The notes under the pieces were generated by a model that saw only the letters and a program-made list of their open reading frames with translations, made no database searches and was not told where the DNA came from. Below, piece after piece: positions 47,270-59,300 of a stretch of DNA of 60,000 nt (position 1 is its first letter; each line of letters starts with the position of its first letter). The translations under genes were made by a program, and so were the position numbers. This stretch comes from Membranipora membranacea (Eukaryota; Bryozoa; Gymnolaemata; Cheilostomatida; Membraniporidae): the NCBI GenBank assembly GCA_914767715.1, contig OU612066.1, positions 34,944,283 to 35,004,282 of the forward strand, written 5' to 3'.

Positions 47270-49428
47270 CTAGATCAATTTTTCTAGATCGTATTTCTAG
47301 GACGCCACCCTTATGTGGCACTTCGCAGCGGAACCACCATCGCCCGACGCTGTGATAAGAAAACGAGAGGGGCGATACTGTAAACTCAGAATGGCCACGA
47401 TAAATATTGATACTCTTACTGGAAAAAGCAGGGAAGTTGCTGCGGTTATGTTAGCCAGGAAGATTGACATACTATGCCTACAGGAATTGAGATGGACTGG
47501 GGGTCAATCTGGTGGAAAAGCCTGGGCTCTTGGTGATGGGTACAAGTTGTACTATTGCGGAGGGAAGAAAGCAAGAAATGGAGTTGGGATTTGTCTCAGT
47601 GAATATTGGCAGGATAAAGTAATAGCAGTAGAAAGGAAGCCAGATCGCATAATATATATGTAATTGGTAATACCTGGAATGAGCATCAACATCATATCAG
47701 TGTATGCCCCCCAGCAAGGATGCAGTCAGGAGGAGAAAGATTTGTTCTGGAACCAACTTAACGGCATCTTGGCTGGAATCCCAGAAGGAGAAGAGTTGAT
47801 AGTTGCGGGAGACTTGAATTGACATGTTGGAAGGGATAGAGAGGGAGTAGAGAGATGGCATGGAGGTTGGACGATAGAAAGGAGATATGAGGAGGGGGAG
47901 AGAGTGTTGGAGGTGGCACAGACAAACGACTTGGCACTCATAAATACTTTCTTTGAGAAGAAGGAAGTGCATCTGATAACATTCAAGAGTGGAGGAAATA
48001 GGTCAGTCATAGACTATATAGCGATTAGAAGACACCACCTAGGAGTAGTGAGGAACTGCAAGGTAGTGCCAGGAGAGTCTAGAGCACCACAGCATAGACT
48101 TCTCATAGCAGATCTTACAGTGAAGAGAAAGTGAGAGCGGCGAAGGAAAAGAAAGGCTAGGACTAAGTGGTGGAAGCTAAAGGAAGAAGGGCAAGAGTAT
48201 ATAGAAAAATTAACTGAATACATCGAGAGTAAGGAGACAAGGGAATGGACATGGGGAAATACGTACCAGAAGGCAGTTGAACTAGCAAAAGAGGAACTCG
48301 GTGAAACATCTGGAGGGAAATACTAGAGAAAGAGTCTTGGTTTTGGAATTCAGAGGTACAGGAACCAGTAGGACAGAAACGTGATGCTTTTAAGGAGTGG
48401 CAGAGAGCGAAGGAAAGACTGGTGATGGACCCAGAGGAGGCTCAAGCCAAAGAAAGAGACTAAAGAGAAAAGAATAAAACAACAAAGTGGCAATAGCAAA
48501 AGAAAAGGGGTATGAAAAGCTGTATGAATATCTCAAAGAAAATGGACAAAAGAGTCTCTATAAGCTTGCCAAAACCAGAAAAAGGGGATCTCAAGACATA
48601 GACAGGATGATCTTTGTGAAGGATAGAGAGAGCAAAATCTTGTGTGGAGATGATGATATTAAGAAGAGATGGAGAGAATATTTTGAGAAGTTGCTCAACA
48701 CCAAAAATCAAAGGAAGGACTTGCAGAGGAGTGATGAAATAGAGGGACCGATGAGGCTGATAAGCGAATCCGAAGTCAAAATACAGTTAGAGAAGATGAA
48801 AACTAGAAAGGCAACTAGACCAGATGAATTCCCAATAGAGGTAGTGCAGAGTCTTGGGCAGACAGGTTTGACCTGGATGACAGCTGTACTACAAGATGTA
48901 CCGGAAAATGGGATACCACCAGAATGGAGAAGAAGCAAAATCACACCTTTGTATAGGCAAAAGGGAGATCCTCTAAACTGTTCAAACTATAGAGGGATAA
49001 AACTCCTCAGTCACTGCCTAAAGCTCTGGGAGCGAGTGATAGAGGCAAGGATAAGGGAAACGAGTAAGATCAGTGGCAGGCAGTATGGCTTCCAGAAAGA
49101 GAAGTCAACAACACAGCCCATGTTTTGTTTGAGAGTACTCCAGGAAAAGATGAGGGAACATCAAAAGGACTTACATATGGTTTTTGTCGACCTAGAGAAG
49201 GCGTATGATACAGTACCTAGAGACCTAATCTGGTACTGTCTGAGGAAGCGTGGAGTTCCTGAGACATATGTGAGTGCAATCAAAGACATGTGCAAGGACT
49301 GCAAAACATCAGTTGTGACAAGTGTAGGTGAAACAGATGAGATTGAGATAGAAGTAGCATTACATCAAGGATCTTCACTTAGCCCTTCAGCCTTCAGCCC
49401 CTTAGCACTTCTTTACATAATTGTGTGA
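47270..49428 (+). mobile_element. Decayed RTE-type (BovB-like) non-LTR retrotransposon, 3' truncated
   Basis: An endonuclease is readable from about 47313 (MATINIDTLTGKSREVA, DILCLQELRWTGG, then GDLN and SVIDYIAIRRH) and a reverse transcriptase from about 48487 to 49420 (WRRSKITPLYRQKGDPLNCS, NYRGIKLL, YGFQKEKSTTQ, VFVDLEKAYDTVPR, LHQGSSLSP). This domain order and wording are typical of the RTE clade. Breaks include a stop after the IIYM at 47661, a stop in the GDLN.HVGR segment at about 47821, a stop at about 48132 and a frame change before 48487. The copy ends just after LHQGSSLSP, before the YADD catalytic site, so it is also truncated at the 3' side. Confidence 0.88.
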
Positions 49429-49790
49429 GTATGAGAGCTCTAGGTTGATTTTATTCACAATAATTTATTAGCTACACATACAGTTGCCAAATCACAATTT
49501 ATACCATTAGCGAACATGACGTTTACATACTGACAAAAACATAGAAAAAAAATCCAAAATGGTGCCCATAGTGCCAAGGCTATCGTTATATATAGACAGT
49601 GTCGTTATAACATACACAAAAAGTTTGGGAGTTGTTTCTCTCTTCTCCTGTTACTCCCTGATTTGACCCATAGTTTAATGTAAAGAACGTCGAACCTCAC
49701 CAATCAAGTATCCATAACATATGTGGGTAATGTCATCTTGTATGATTGATGAAGGAAACATCTATTTATGAGTATTTTTTGCACATACAG

Positions 49791-50455
49791 ATTGCACCAT
49801 TAGCAGTGGTGCCATCCATCTCATCAAACGAAGCATGAAGAAAATACTAAACAAAGTTTTCAGTCTCAAATTTGTAAACTGCATTCAAAATTTTAGTAGT
49901 GTTGAGAAGCTAGCGTAAGTTCAATGTACTAGATACAATTAATGTTTGATTAGCTGGAGTGATCAATCACCCACTAGCTATATCCATAACCATATAGCCA
50001 AAACGAGGCTGGTCATAACGGAGATGGCTCACTATCACCCAATTATGTCTGGACATATCATTGGAATTAGTCAAGGGGCCGTTGCCTGCGTTTGGGATTT
50101 TGTGGCGCTCCACTATCAAACACCCACCCCCAGTCGAGGAATTAACCCTAACATTTGGAGTTATGCCCACTTTCTCAAAATAAGAATTGGGTCAAAATTA
50201 TGACTTCAAAGTTGTGCCCTCATTCATATTTTCTACAGCCTGAGATCTTACTGTACTTTTCTTGCGGGGGGAACCAGTAACCCAACGGCTGAAATAAATG
50301 GGGATTCTCTGTTCAAGTGGATGAAAGGTAGAGTAGATATGATCCGAGTCCGACACTACTACCTTCAGTTTGACAAAGTAGAGCCATCATTGTTGGAACA
50401 GAGTGATGATACTCTGCAGAATATCCAGACATCATGGGGAGAGAGACCTATCTGA
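49791..50455 (+). CDS. Last two exons of an unrecognised gene
   Basis: Exon A is 49791-49914 (acceptor GCACATACAG, donor GTAAGT). Exon B is 50239-50455 (acceptor TTTCTACAG, stop TGA at 50453-50455). They join in phase 2 and read about 113 residues, e.g. AIHLIKRSMKKILNKVFSLK in A and GGTSNPTAEINGDSLFKWMK in B. No known motif, membrane segment or signal is seen. The upstream exons were not found; the RTE element at 47.3-49.4 kb may lie in the preceding intron or may have disrupted the gene. The splice pair is good but the coding evidence is only two short exons. Confidence 0.45.
50071..50129 (+). repeat. 59-bp inverted repeat, left arm
   Basis: TCAAGGGGCCGTTGCCTGCG through TATCAAACACCCACCC. 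It matches the reverse complement of 51247-51305 with about one or two differences. It lies in the intron between the two exons above. Confidence 0.85.
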
Positions 50456-50700
50456 CATTCCCTCATAAACAAGACATGATCGATAACTATTACAGCAATA
50501 ATTGTGCAATACTCAGTTCACTAAGCAGTACCTTTATCTTCCCTTGTGCGCAATGGATTTTATTGTTGCTATCTGATATAATGTGTACCTCCATGAGTGT
50601 GTTAATATATTATATTTACACAAGTCTATGGATATTTACAAACATACAGTGTATATACTTTATTGCAGTTGCTGTAATGACAAAACTTCTTTGTTATATA

Positions 50701-51030
50701 CATCAGTAGTATAATAAGTAGTACAAGTAGTACAAGTATAAGAAAATATACCGGTAAGACTTTTGGATAATAATAATTGTTGCTACACTAACTAATTAAA
50801 GACTGATCAACTAGTTGAAATCCTACCGTGGAGTTTATACACAAGCTCATCTGGACAGGATTTCACGATTTCACTTCTTTGTTCAAATACATCAGTAGTA
50901 TAATAAGTAGTACAAGTAAAGATCTGATGGCAGACAAAAATTGACAATATACCGGTAAGACTTTTGGGTAATAATAATTGTTGCTACACTAACTAACTTA
51001 AGACTGATGAACAAGTTGAAACCCCCGTCG
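50701..51030. repeat. Local direct duplication (unit ~125-140 bp)
   Basis: CATCAGTAGTATAATAAGTA at 50701 and again at about 50888; both are followed by ATACCGGTAAGACTTTTGG and TAATAATAATTGTTGCTACA. The second copy has a ~25-base insertion. Confidence 0.85.
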
Positions 51031-51246
51031 CCAACATAGTACATCTCTATCCTTGAAGTCACCAATACACTGAATAAGAACCAATGTTTTCTATTTGCCC
51101 GGCTGAGGCATCAACATCGCTTTCTCAAAAGAAGATAGTGCCGAAACAACAAATGACGACCTCACAAAATCTTTTATATCACGAGATATATCGTCGCAAA
51201 CATCACAGCACATAGTCTGATCTTCTGGTTTGGTGCACATAAACTT

Positions 51247-51305
51247 GGGTGGGTGTTTGATAGTGGAGCGCCACAAAATCCCAAACGCAGGCAACGGCCC
51301 TTTGA
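51247..51305 (-). repeat. 59-bp inverted repeat, right arm
   Basis: Reverse-complement partner of 50071-50129. On the minus strand it runs into an open frame (to 51091) with CTKPEDQTMCCDVCDD, which may be coding or part of a longer repeat. Confidence 0.8.
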
Positions 51306-51358
51306 CTACATTGGAATGTATTATATGTAAAAATCAAAAGGTGATGACTCAGTGAAGT

Positions 51359-51552
51359 GAGGGAGGGAGGGAGGGAGGGAGGGAGGGAGGGAGGGAGGGA
51401 GGGAGGGAGGGAGGGAGGGAGGGAGGGAGGGAGGGAGGGAGGGAGGGAGGGAGGGAGGGAGGGAGGGAGGGAGGGAGGGAGGGAGGGAGGGAGGGAGGGA
51501 GGGAGGGAGGGAGGGAGGGAGGGAGTGAGTGAGGGAGTGAGTGAGGGTGGGT
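51359..51552. repeat. GGGA microsatellite (over 40 units)
   Basis: Uninterrupted GAGG/GGGA tetranucleotide array of about 170 bases, ending in GGGAGTGAGT variants. It creates long artificial frames on both strands (Pro-Ser-Leu or Gly-Arg-Glu repeats) that are not genes. Confidence 0.97.
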
Positions 51553-51604
51553 GTATATACAAGCAATGAGTAGTAATATATATTTAACATCATAGAGTAA
51601 CCCA

Positions 51605-53640
51605 CCAGGTTTGGTGAGACTATAATAAGCTTGCTAGATCATATTTTTGTGAATAGTTTATCTAGAAACATATGGTCATGTACTATTGATACTGACATCA
51701 TAACATATATACAATTTTATTGGCAACCAAAGTCATCTCATTGGAAATTGTTTGCACTCAGTGCTAGCAAAAAAAAATCTGAAAAACCTTACTTACTTGA
51801 AATCACCAAAGTTTAAAAACCATAATCAGTGACCCGCAATGCTGGCAAGGCTTGCTTGAATGAACCCCGGGCACAACTTTTGAGATTTTTACTTCAACTT
51901 TTCAAGAAAAGCAAGATGAGTCAACTACCATAAAAACTGAGAAAGTAGGCTGGAAATACTCATTATTCAAGAAGCCTTGGATGACTGACAAATTAGCAGC
52001 TCTCATGGCAGAACAGGACAAATAAAGAAAACTCACTATAGAAAATCCAAATGATAAAAAATTTTAACTAAGTATAAAAAAACTATACAAATCGCAGATA
52101 GAGAGATTTCCCAAGCCAAACATCCGCGCTACCAAAATGAATATGAACAATGCAAATCAACTACTAATGAAAAATGGAATTTTATCAACAAAGTATTAAA
52201 TTGAAAAATTAGCAATGAAAGGATCATTGGAAATGAGAGAATATCAACACTTTCTGATATTTCAAAAATTTCAGCTGAAAACTTTGAGCTTTTTCAGCAT
52301 GACTTTCGATCTCTTATCTTGGAAAACCAAGATATTGCAAAATTTAGATTTTCAGAAGTCTCAAATGATGTAATGTTACATTTCATCAAACAGGCATCCA
52401 GTAGAAAAGTCACAGGATTTGATGGAATTTTAATAAAGTTAATCAAATTGAACCAGTAGATTCTTGTCCTAATTATGACATACTTGATTAATCTGATTAT
52501 AAAATGTTCCATTTTTCCAAATAGCATAAAGATTGCACAGGTCAAACCTCTTCACAAAAAAGGTGCCAACTCTGACCCTAACAATTTCTGTCCCATATTG
52601 ATTCTCACTTCTATTTCCAAATTATGCAAAAAAAAGTGCCAATTTCGACACCAATGGAAGTAAATGAGCATTTCTGTGTTAGCCAATTTGGTTTTAGAGA
52701 ATAAACAAACGCTACCCTTGCCATTTCCCGCCCAATGGAAAAACTGTACAGCAATCTAAATACGAGTGAAACTACACAAGGTGTCTTCCTTGATTGTATT
52801 ATACTACTGATAATGACATTTTCATTCAAAAACTGACTTCTTACAATATGAATGATAGCGCATGCCAACTTTTAAAATCCTATCTTTCAAAAAGAAAAAA
52901 AAATTTCTTAAAATTAATGTTGTTTCTTCCCCTCTCCAAGAAATTAATTTGGACGTGCCCCGATTTTCTGTTGTGGGTCCTTTATTATGTTTATCAATGA
53001 CCTCATCAAAATTGCCCCAATGTTAGATTTTCTCCTCTCTGAAGATGATGCGAATATTTTCGGTGCTGCCCTGTGGCTACTGCAAACAAATTTACCTCTC
53101 GTTGAGAAATGACGTCTTTCCAATAGATAAATTTTATATACAAGCTAAATGTTTCAGGTTGATTTCAAGGCACCAAATAGACCCATCAATTCACCGCAAA
53201 ATTACATCCTAAATTTACACAAAAAAGAACTATTGATGAAAGCTCCAACCAAATTCTTAGGAATTTAAATTGACAGCAACATAATTTTCAATCAACTTAT
53301 ATTGCAAATATGCAAACAACTACATTTTGTTCTACTCATCATGAGAAATGGGAGAGCCTACGTTGATACTAAAACAATGACTGATCTATACTATACATTT
53401 TTCTATCCACATTTGATTGATGCTATGGAGTTTTTGGGACTTCGAATTATTTTAAATATACTTTGTGATAATACTGAAATCCGGCCAGAGGCCAAGAAGA
53501 CATGTTTCCTCATACTTTAATACATTAAAATATATGCCTATTCAAATTCTGTTTCGTTATCGTTTTACCTTTTTATTTAAAAATTCTATTAACTCAGAGA
53601 TATCTCTGAATTTGCCCCACAATAATAATACAAGGTCAAA
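51605..53640 (+). mobile_element. Decayed LINE (jockey/CR1-like), plus strand
   Basis: Endonuclease C-terminus at 51631 (LDHIFVNSLSRNI, TIDTDI), RT at about 52475-53080 (IFPNSIKIAQVKPLHKKGAN, then FGFRENKQT, FINDLIKIAPMLDFL and a degenerate EDDANIF in place of ADDTNIF), and the C-terminal thumb at 53280-53530 (GRAYVDTKTMTDLYYTFFYP). Many stops and frame changes are present, so it is older or less constrained than the other LINE copies. Confidence 0.82.
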
Positions 53641-56318
53641 TTTTAAATATTTGCCTTGAAGGGCAAACAAGTGCAGAGGAGAGCGGTCCTTGTTGACAAA
53701 AGGTGTAGCCCTGGTAGGTACCTTCTGGGAGTGAGGGTTGCAGCCTCCTGGTCCTGCAGGAACTGTTGGCTGACGCTCTGTGGCTTGGGGATGATGGGTT
53801 GGGGGTAAGAGGGAGTCCTGCTGGGCTTTGGTGCGTGGGCTGGGTGGCTTAGGTTCCCTCTAATTGAGTGGTCACCTCTCTGGTCTGTGGATGCTTGGTC
53901 ACAGACTACCTGACTGCACCTTTGCATGTTCTTTACATAATGCATATATCTTATTATTTACAAAATAAAGCAGAAACCGGAAAAAAAAGTCTGTTTGAAT
54001 TGATATTCTTTCTTCTTCTACTGATATGGTAGTCTTTAGTGAAGGTTTTTCACGGATATGTGTATTGCTTCTTTCTTTAATGCAAATAAGTTTGATACCA
54101 CCAAAGGGTCAAGCTTATGTTGTTGCTTTTGCTGCAGGCCAGTAACATGTCTATTAACACTATTATTAAAACTCTGATCAGCTACTCAGTCACATAATGG
54201 TATGATTATCAGATTATCTCTCGTGCTGTTGTTATCTAGTCAGACTGAGACCTAAGTTTGGAGATAGAGATCCAGATTATACACAAGAGAAATATTGAGA
54301 ATGCACTTGGATTCTTGCTAAGCTTAAGAAAATTATGTCAATGAGACAAACAGTGCCAGTGAGCTCAATATTACTGAGTTAGACTATATCATATAGTCTG
54401 ATCACAACCTGTGCTTTGCTTGTATGGCCATTACTATATATCACATTCGCTAGATCTATGACAGTGTTACCTCTTGACACCAGCTTACCACAGTAGAAAG
54501 GGTACAACTCAAATTTATGCAAAAGGATCTAAAAGCTTTCAACTACAGATTTTGGCTTATTTTATAGGAGAACGCAATTTTTTTCCACTGACAGCTAGAA
54601 ATTTTACCTACAAGTAATCTTTCATAATGTAACATGAATATATTTTACGTAAAATGGCTATAATCTGATTGCTCTTCCACAGGCTACTTGTACACCATTT
54701 TATCAAAAATCATTATCAGTAGCTTATATTGAACAGATCTAATGAACACACATAGCATAAACTAATCAAGTTAAATCACAAAGTTATGATTATTTTGAAA
54801 ATATTGATCATCTTTCGTAAGGTAGTGATGGCATGGGTGATTGTTGTTGGACGAAAGGACAATATTTTGTTCTTTACATACATGAATAGCCACATGGATT
54901 TTCAGGGTCAAAAACCTTGATATGTATCAACAGATCAGTGGTAAAATACATTGTGTAACTATTTTTTGGAATATCCCAGCAGTATAGTTATTACTTTTTT
55001 GATCTAGCTTAAAATCTGGAATCCATTAAAAACTTAAAAAAAGAAGAAGATGAGAAATGTTTCCTAGCAACTATGAATGTTATGCTCCCCTAAAGCATAT
55101 AATATATATAAGATGGTATAGCTGTATAACACAAATACCTCTAAACTATGCCGTTGTCAGGTTTAGAGTGATGGAAAAGTTTGTGTTATGCTGTATATGA
55201 AGATCAACAAATCTAACCTAGCACCACCGATAGCTACAATAATGGTGAATGACAATTAATAGTTATTTTTCATTCTGGGAGACACTCCTGGTATAATTGA
55301 TTACAATGACTTGTCATGATAAGATAAGAAGCTGGTCTGCGTCAGTTACAACCCACATCGGCAATCGGTTCGATTTTATTGGAATCTCAATTCTAAACAC
55401 AAAAACAAAGTAATGTTTCGGTGAACCACACCAGGAATCAAGGAATTATCATGAATACGTTTCCTGGTCAGGCTATCTGGGTTGGGTTGGGGGACAGCCT
55501 TGGTTAAACCATTGTGACAGATTTTTCATAAATTCAGCCACCTGTCACAACTTATTTGAACCAGATGAGCAAGATACACAAATATCTTTGTAAGTTTGAC
55601 CAAGTAATAGATAGTTTGTCCTTTTGATTCTTCCTCTGATTTCATGTGATTCCCTGTTCAATTGGTATACCATACTGTTTGTAAAACTACCACTTAGTTA
55701 CTTTAGCTTAGCAAGTAAACACTGGCTGGAGTGAAGTAAATTTATCCAATTTCAGGATTGTAAGCATTGTAAGCATTGTAAGACTAATAAAACCAAATAT
55801 CAATCTCATCTTAATCTGTACTAACAAATATTTCAATTTCTTTTCCAGTTTTCCTCCCATTTCAAATGGATTGACCAAGGCTGTCCCCCACCATCCCTGA
55901 CAGCCTGCCCAGGCTCATACTGCAGATTGTATTGTACACTGTCTCTATACATCCTAGGAAAAAGAGCAGCGCCACAAAATATCTGAATATGATATGATAG
56001 GCAACGAAATGAAATTAATACTAAGTTTTTGGACATAATCAACTGCGTGCCTGTTTGTCACAACATCATCGATTTTGATTTGTTAGAAACTTCATCCATG
56101 AGCTGTATGATATAACAATATGTTTGAAATATTTGTGTGCTGTATCATATTTCTAGCTTTGATACAACACACAGCTCAATCACTCATGTGTGATATTACA
56201 AGGTTACATCCTCAACAACATCGTCAGTCAATCTGATCTTTGTTTCCTGGAAAATCATACAATATTAATAAGTTGTGTCAACACATAAGTATCATTACTT
56301 GTCTACGTGGTAATAGAC
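53641..56318. other. Intergenic stretch before the collagen gene
   Basis: It starts with a ~300-base GC-richer segment (about 53650-53940) of unknown nature, then AT-rich DNA with an inverted-repeat pair at 55464-55518 / 55868-55925 and a GTAAGCATT tandem triplet near 55758. No gene is supported. Confidence 0.45.
55464..55925. repeat. Inverted repeat pair (~50 bp arms, ~350-bp loop)
   Basis: TTGGGGGACAGCCTTGGTTA at about 55490 is matched on the minus strand by GTGGGGGACAGCCTTGGTCA from 55900 downward, with the flanking CTGG(T/G)CAGGCT also shared. Possibly a MITE or two copies of one repeat. Confidence 0.55.
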
Positions 56319-59300
56319 ATGGAGGTGCTGAAGCTTACGAGGAGCTTGTTCTGGTGAGAAACTTGATTGGTGTTAATTATTAGATATTGGAAGGAGCATC
56401 AATCAGTATTTGCTTTTGTTTAAACTATTCTTTTTTACTGTAGAAAATGTTGACACAAATTTCATATTTTTCGATACCATGAACTGTGCTACATTTAACC
56501 TCATTGAACAGTTGAAAAAATAACTTATAAAATATAGCTTGATTTGCAAGCTATATCATTCACTGGAAGAGCTAGATTAATTCTTTGAGTTTTTGAACAA
56601 TTGAATTTTTTTTAAAATATCAGTTACAACCATGCATTGCGCTTTGCATGAATTTGAAATGATTTCTTTCTTATGCAGATCTGAGTATTTGTCCTACCTT
56701 AAAGGATTGATGTTATCTGGTACTCGTAAAAGTAACCAAACACTGTTGTAGTCCGTAGCCTATGATATTGATATCACTAATTAGGTCTATTTTTCCTTAA
56801 TGTCATTAGCAGGCAACTCTGTGAATAAGAAATATTGCATAATATTGCTCTCAATTTTCAGTGAGTTGTATGCTGAAGACTGGCGCTCACACCAACTCAG
56901 CCAGCCCATTCGCCTTAAAACTGCAACTTAATTTGTCATATCCATCAAAGAGTTCACTTTCTAGCTGAAGAAAAGCTTTATTGTCCTTTAAGATGTTTAT
57001 CATTATATATGTATATATATCATATATAATTGTAGGGTTTCTGTGTTGTTGACACGTAACTACAGTGGTGACGCTTCCGCAGATATCAAGATCAATGATT
57101 CCAAAAGAGTGGCAGAGCTTGAGAGAATGCTCTATGAGCAGAACGAAATCTTGTTGAAAGTTTCTGAAAGAGAACAGATGCTAGACAAAAGAGTTAGGCA
57201 GCTCATTCAAATTGTAAGTTTGCATCATAAAATCATCAATAAAAATTGATTAACAATGAACAACAATTAGCTGAAAGAAGTTGATTCAGATATTTACTTT
57301 AGAACTGGTATTTCTGACTCATACTCAGATCAATATGTTGGATCAAAATTAATTAGACTAGGCTAGGCAAGGAGTCTGTTTTTTTGCTGGATCAACTATC
57401 TTTGTGTCCATTTTATTTGATCAACCAATTCTGTGACAAACAAATCAGTGATCAATATCATCCTCGCGAAGTAACAGCAACAGGATATTCTATAGATTTA
57501 TATATTAAAGTTATAGTTAAAATTATAGTTTTTGTTATAGACAGGCAGTTACTTCTGATAAAGTTGTGTCATATTTCCATGGTAAATAAGTTTGATACTT
57601 TACTTGGCATAGATTTCTGTTGGAGGAAAGAGAGCCTTCCATAATGGAAGGTAGCGCTCATTCTCTGCATTATGATGTCTCTGTCTTCTGGAAGTGCTTG
57701 TTTCTTGTTTTGCATTACATATTCGAGTATCCTTTTAAATAATATTGTCTGATAACCATATATTTCTGACACCATATCTCATTACCTTTAGTTGGCTGAT
57801 GCAGTTGATGCCAAATCCCTTCTCCAAACAGGGAAGCAAGATAAGAATATCAATGAAGATATAGATCAGATGGAATCAGATGATAATAATCTTGATGATG
57901 TTCTAAATAATCTCTCAAACAATGGTAAGCGTTATATTGATATTTGTTTCAAAGGTAATTGGTGGCACACTTCCTTGCCTGGCTTTGCTCATGTATAAAC
58001 AAAAAGTTCTGATAAAACTGTATATATATATATAAGCAGACAATTTTTAAAATAATGCTAAGTTATCATGTGCTTGACATTGCAAAATATGATTAATGTT
58101 ATAATTTTTAACTTTTTGCTCTTCTTTTCTAGGTCTGCTTACTCTTCTGAGAGGTGAGTCTCTAATTATCTAAGCATGTCCTCATTAAATCACTATTGAA
58201 AAAGGCTCTGAATAATTAGGCCTTTATATGGGCTGCAAACATAGCACAACCGCCATCACTGCAAAATGAACAGCTGATTCCCATAAGTATACATGTTACA
58301 AAACCAATAACTCCTAACTTCCGTGAAAAAAAAGATATCGATGACATAAAGCTATCTTTATATAGTCAATATACAATCATCCCAAGAAAGGCAACATGCT
58401 GGCTTTTTGGGCTTTGGGATTCATGTATCATATTATGTACTAGTGTAAATACTAAATAGAGTTAGTTATATTTTTCATTGCATTGTGGTTGCTTTGTGCT
58501 GGCATCCTATGCAAGATGAAACAGATAACAATGTATAGCATATTCGCTAAGATATTTTGTGGTAGGTGTCAATACTTATACATGCACGATTTCAACAAAC
58601 AGTGATGTCTCAGCTGTGTCTATGGATGAATAAATGAGTGTGCTCTGTCAATATTACTGCAATACTTTCAGCCTATGATAATAGGAACTCAGTCAGCATC
58701 TTGAGTATTGCATTACATCATGTAAAACCTGATGCTACTAAGCAGATGCTTTACTTCCTATAGAATCTCACATTGGCTTATCTGAGATGATATAGCATAC
58801 TGGAGACAATTGGCATCGAGGCTGTTTCACCACTTGAATGCCTAAACATGAACAGTTTTCTTCTATTTTCATAGGAATTCCAGGTCGTGATGGTAGGGAT
58901 GGGCAACAAGGACCGGATGGCCGGCCAGGAATGGATGGTAGACCGGGATCAAAAGGGATTCAAGGAATACAAGGTGCATACACCATAACCTAATTCTATC
59001 TTTGTACAAGTAGAAATATTCAAAAACACTGCTCGTTTTGAGGAATCAGGTGTCAGTTTGTACTTAAAGTGCCTCATTCTATTTGTTGGTGTGTAAATGA
59101 TTAGGTGTGGGAGAAGCTACAATGCTATAGTGGAAATATATTCACACACATCGGATTGATAGTTGACAGCATTCATTCTTAACATGAAATGTAATGATTT
59201 GTGTCCATTCTACGCAGGCTCTAAAGGTGACCCGGGGTTATCAGGGGAGGATGGTGCAACCGGAACTGCCGGAACACATGGAACTCCTGGTGAGAAAGGG

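Noticed and set aside
51203-51605. Pro-Ser-Leu and Gly-Arg-Glu repeat proteins on both strands
   Set aside because: They are translations of the GGGA microsatellite; no start, splice or non-repetitive coding context.
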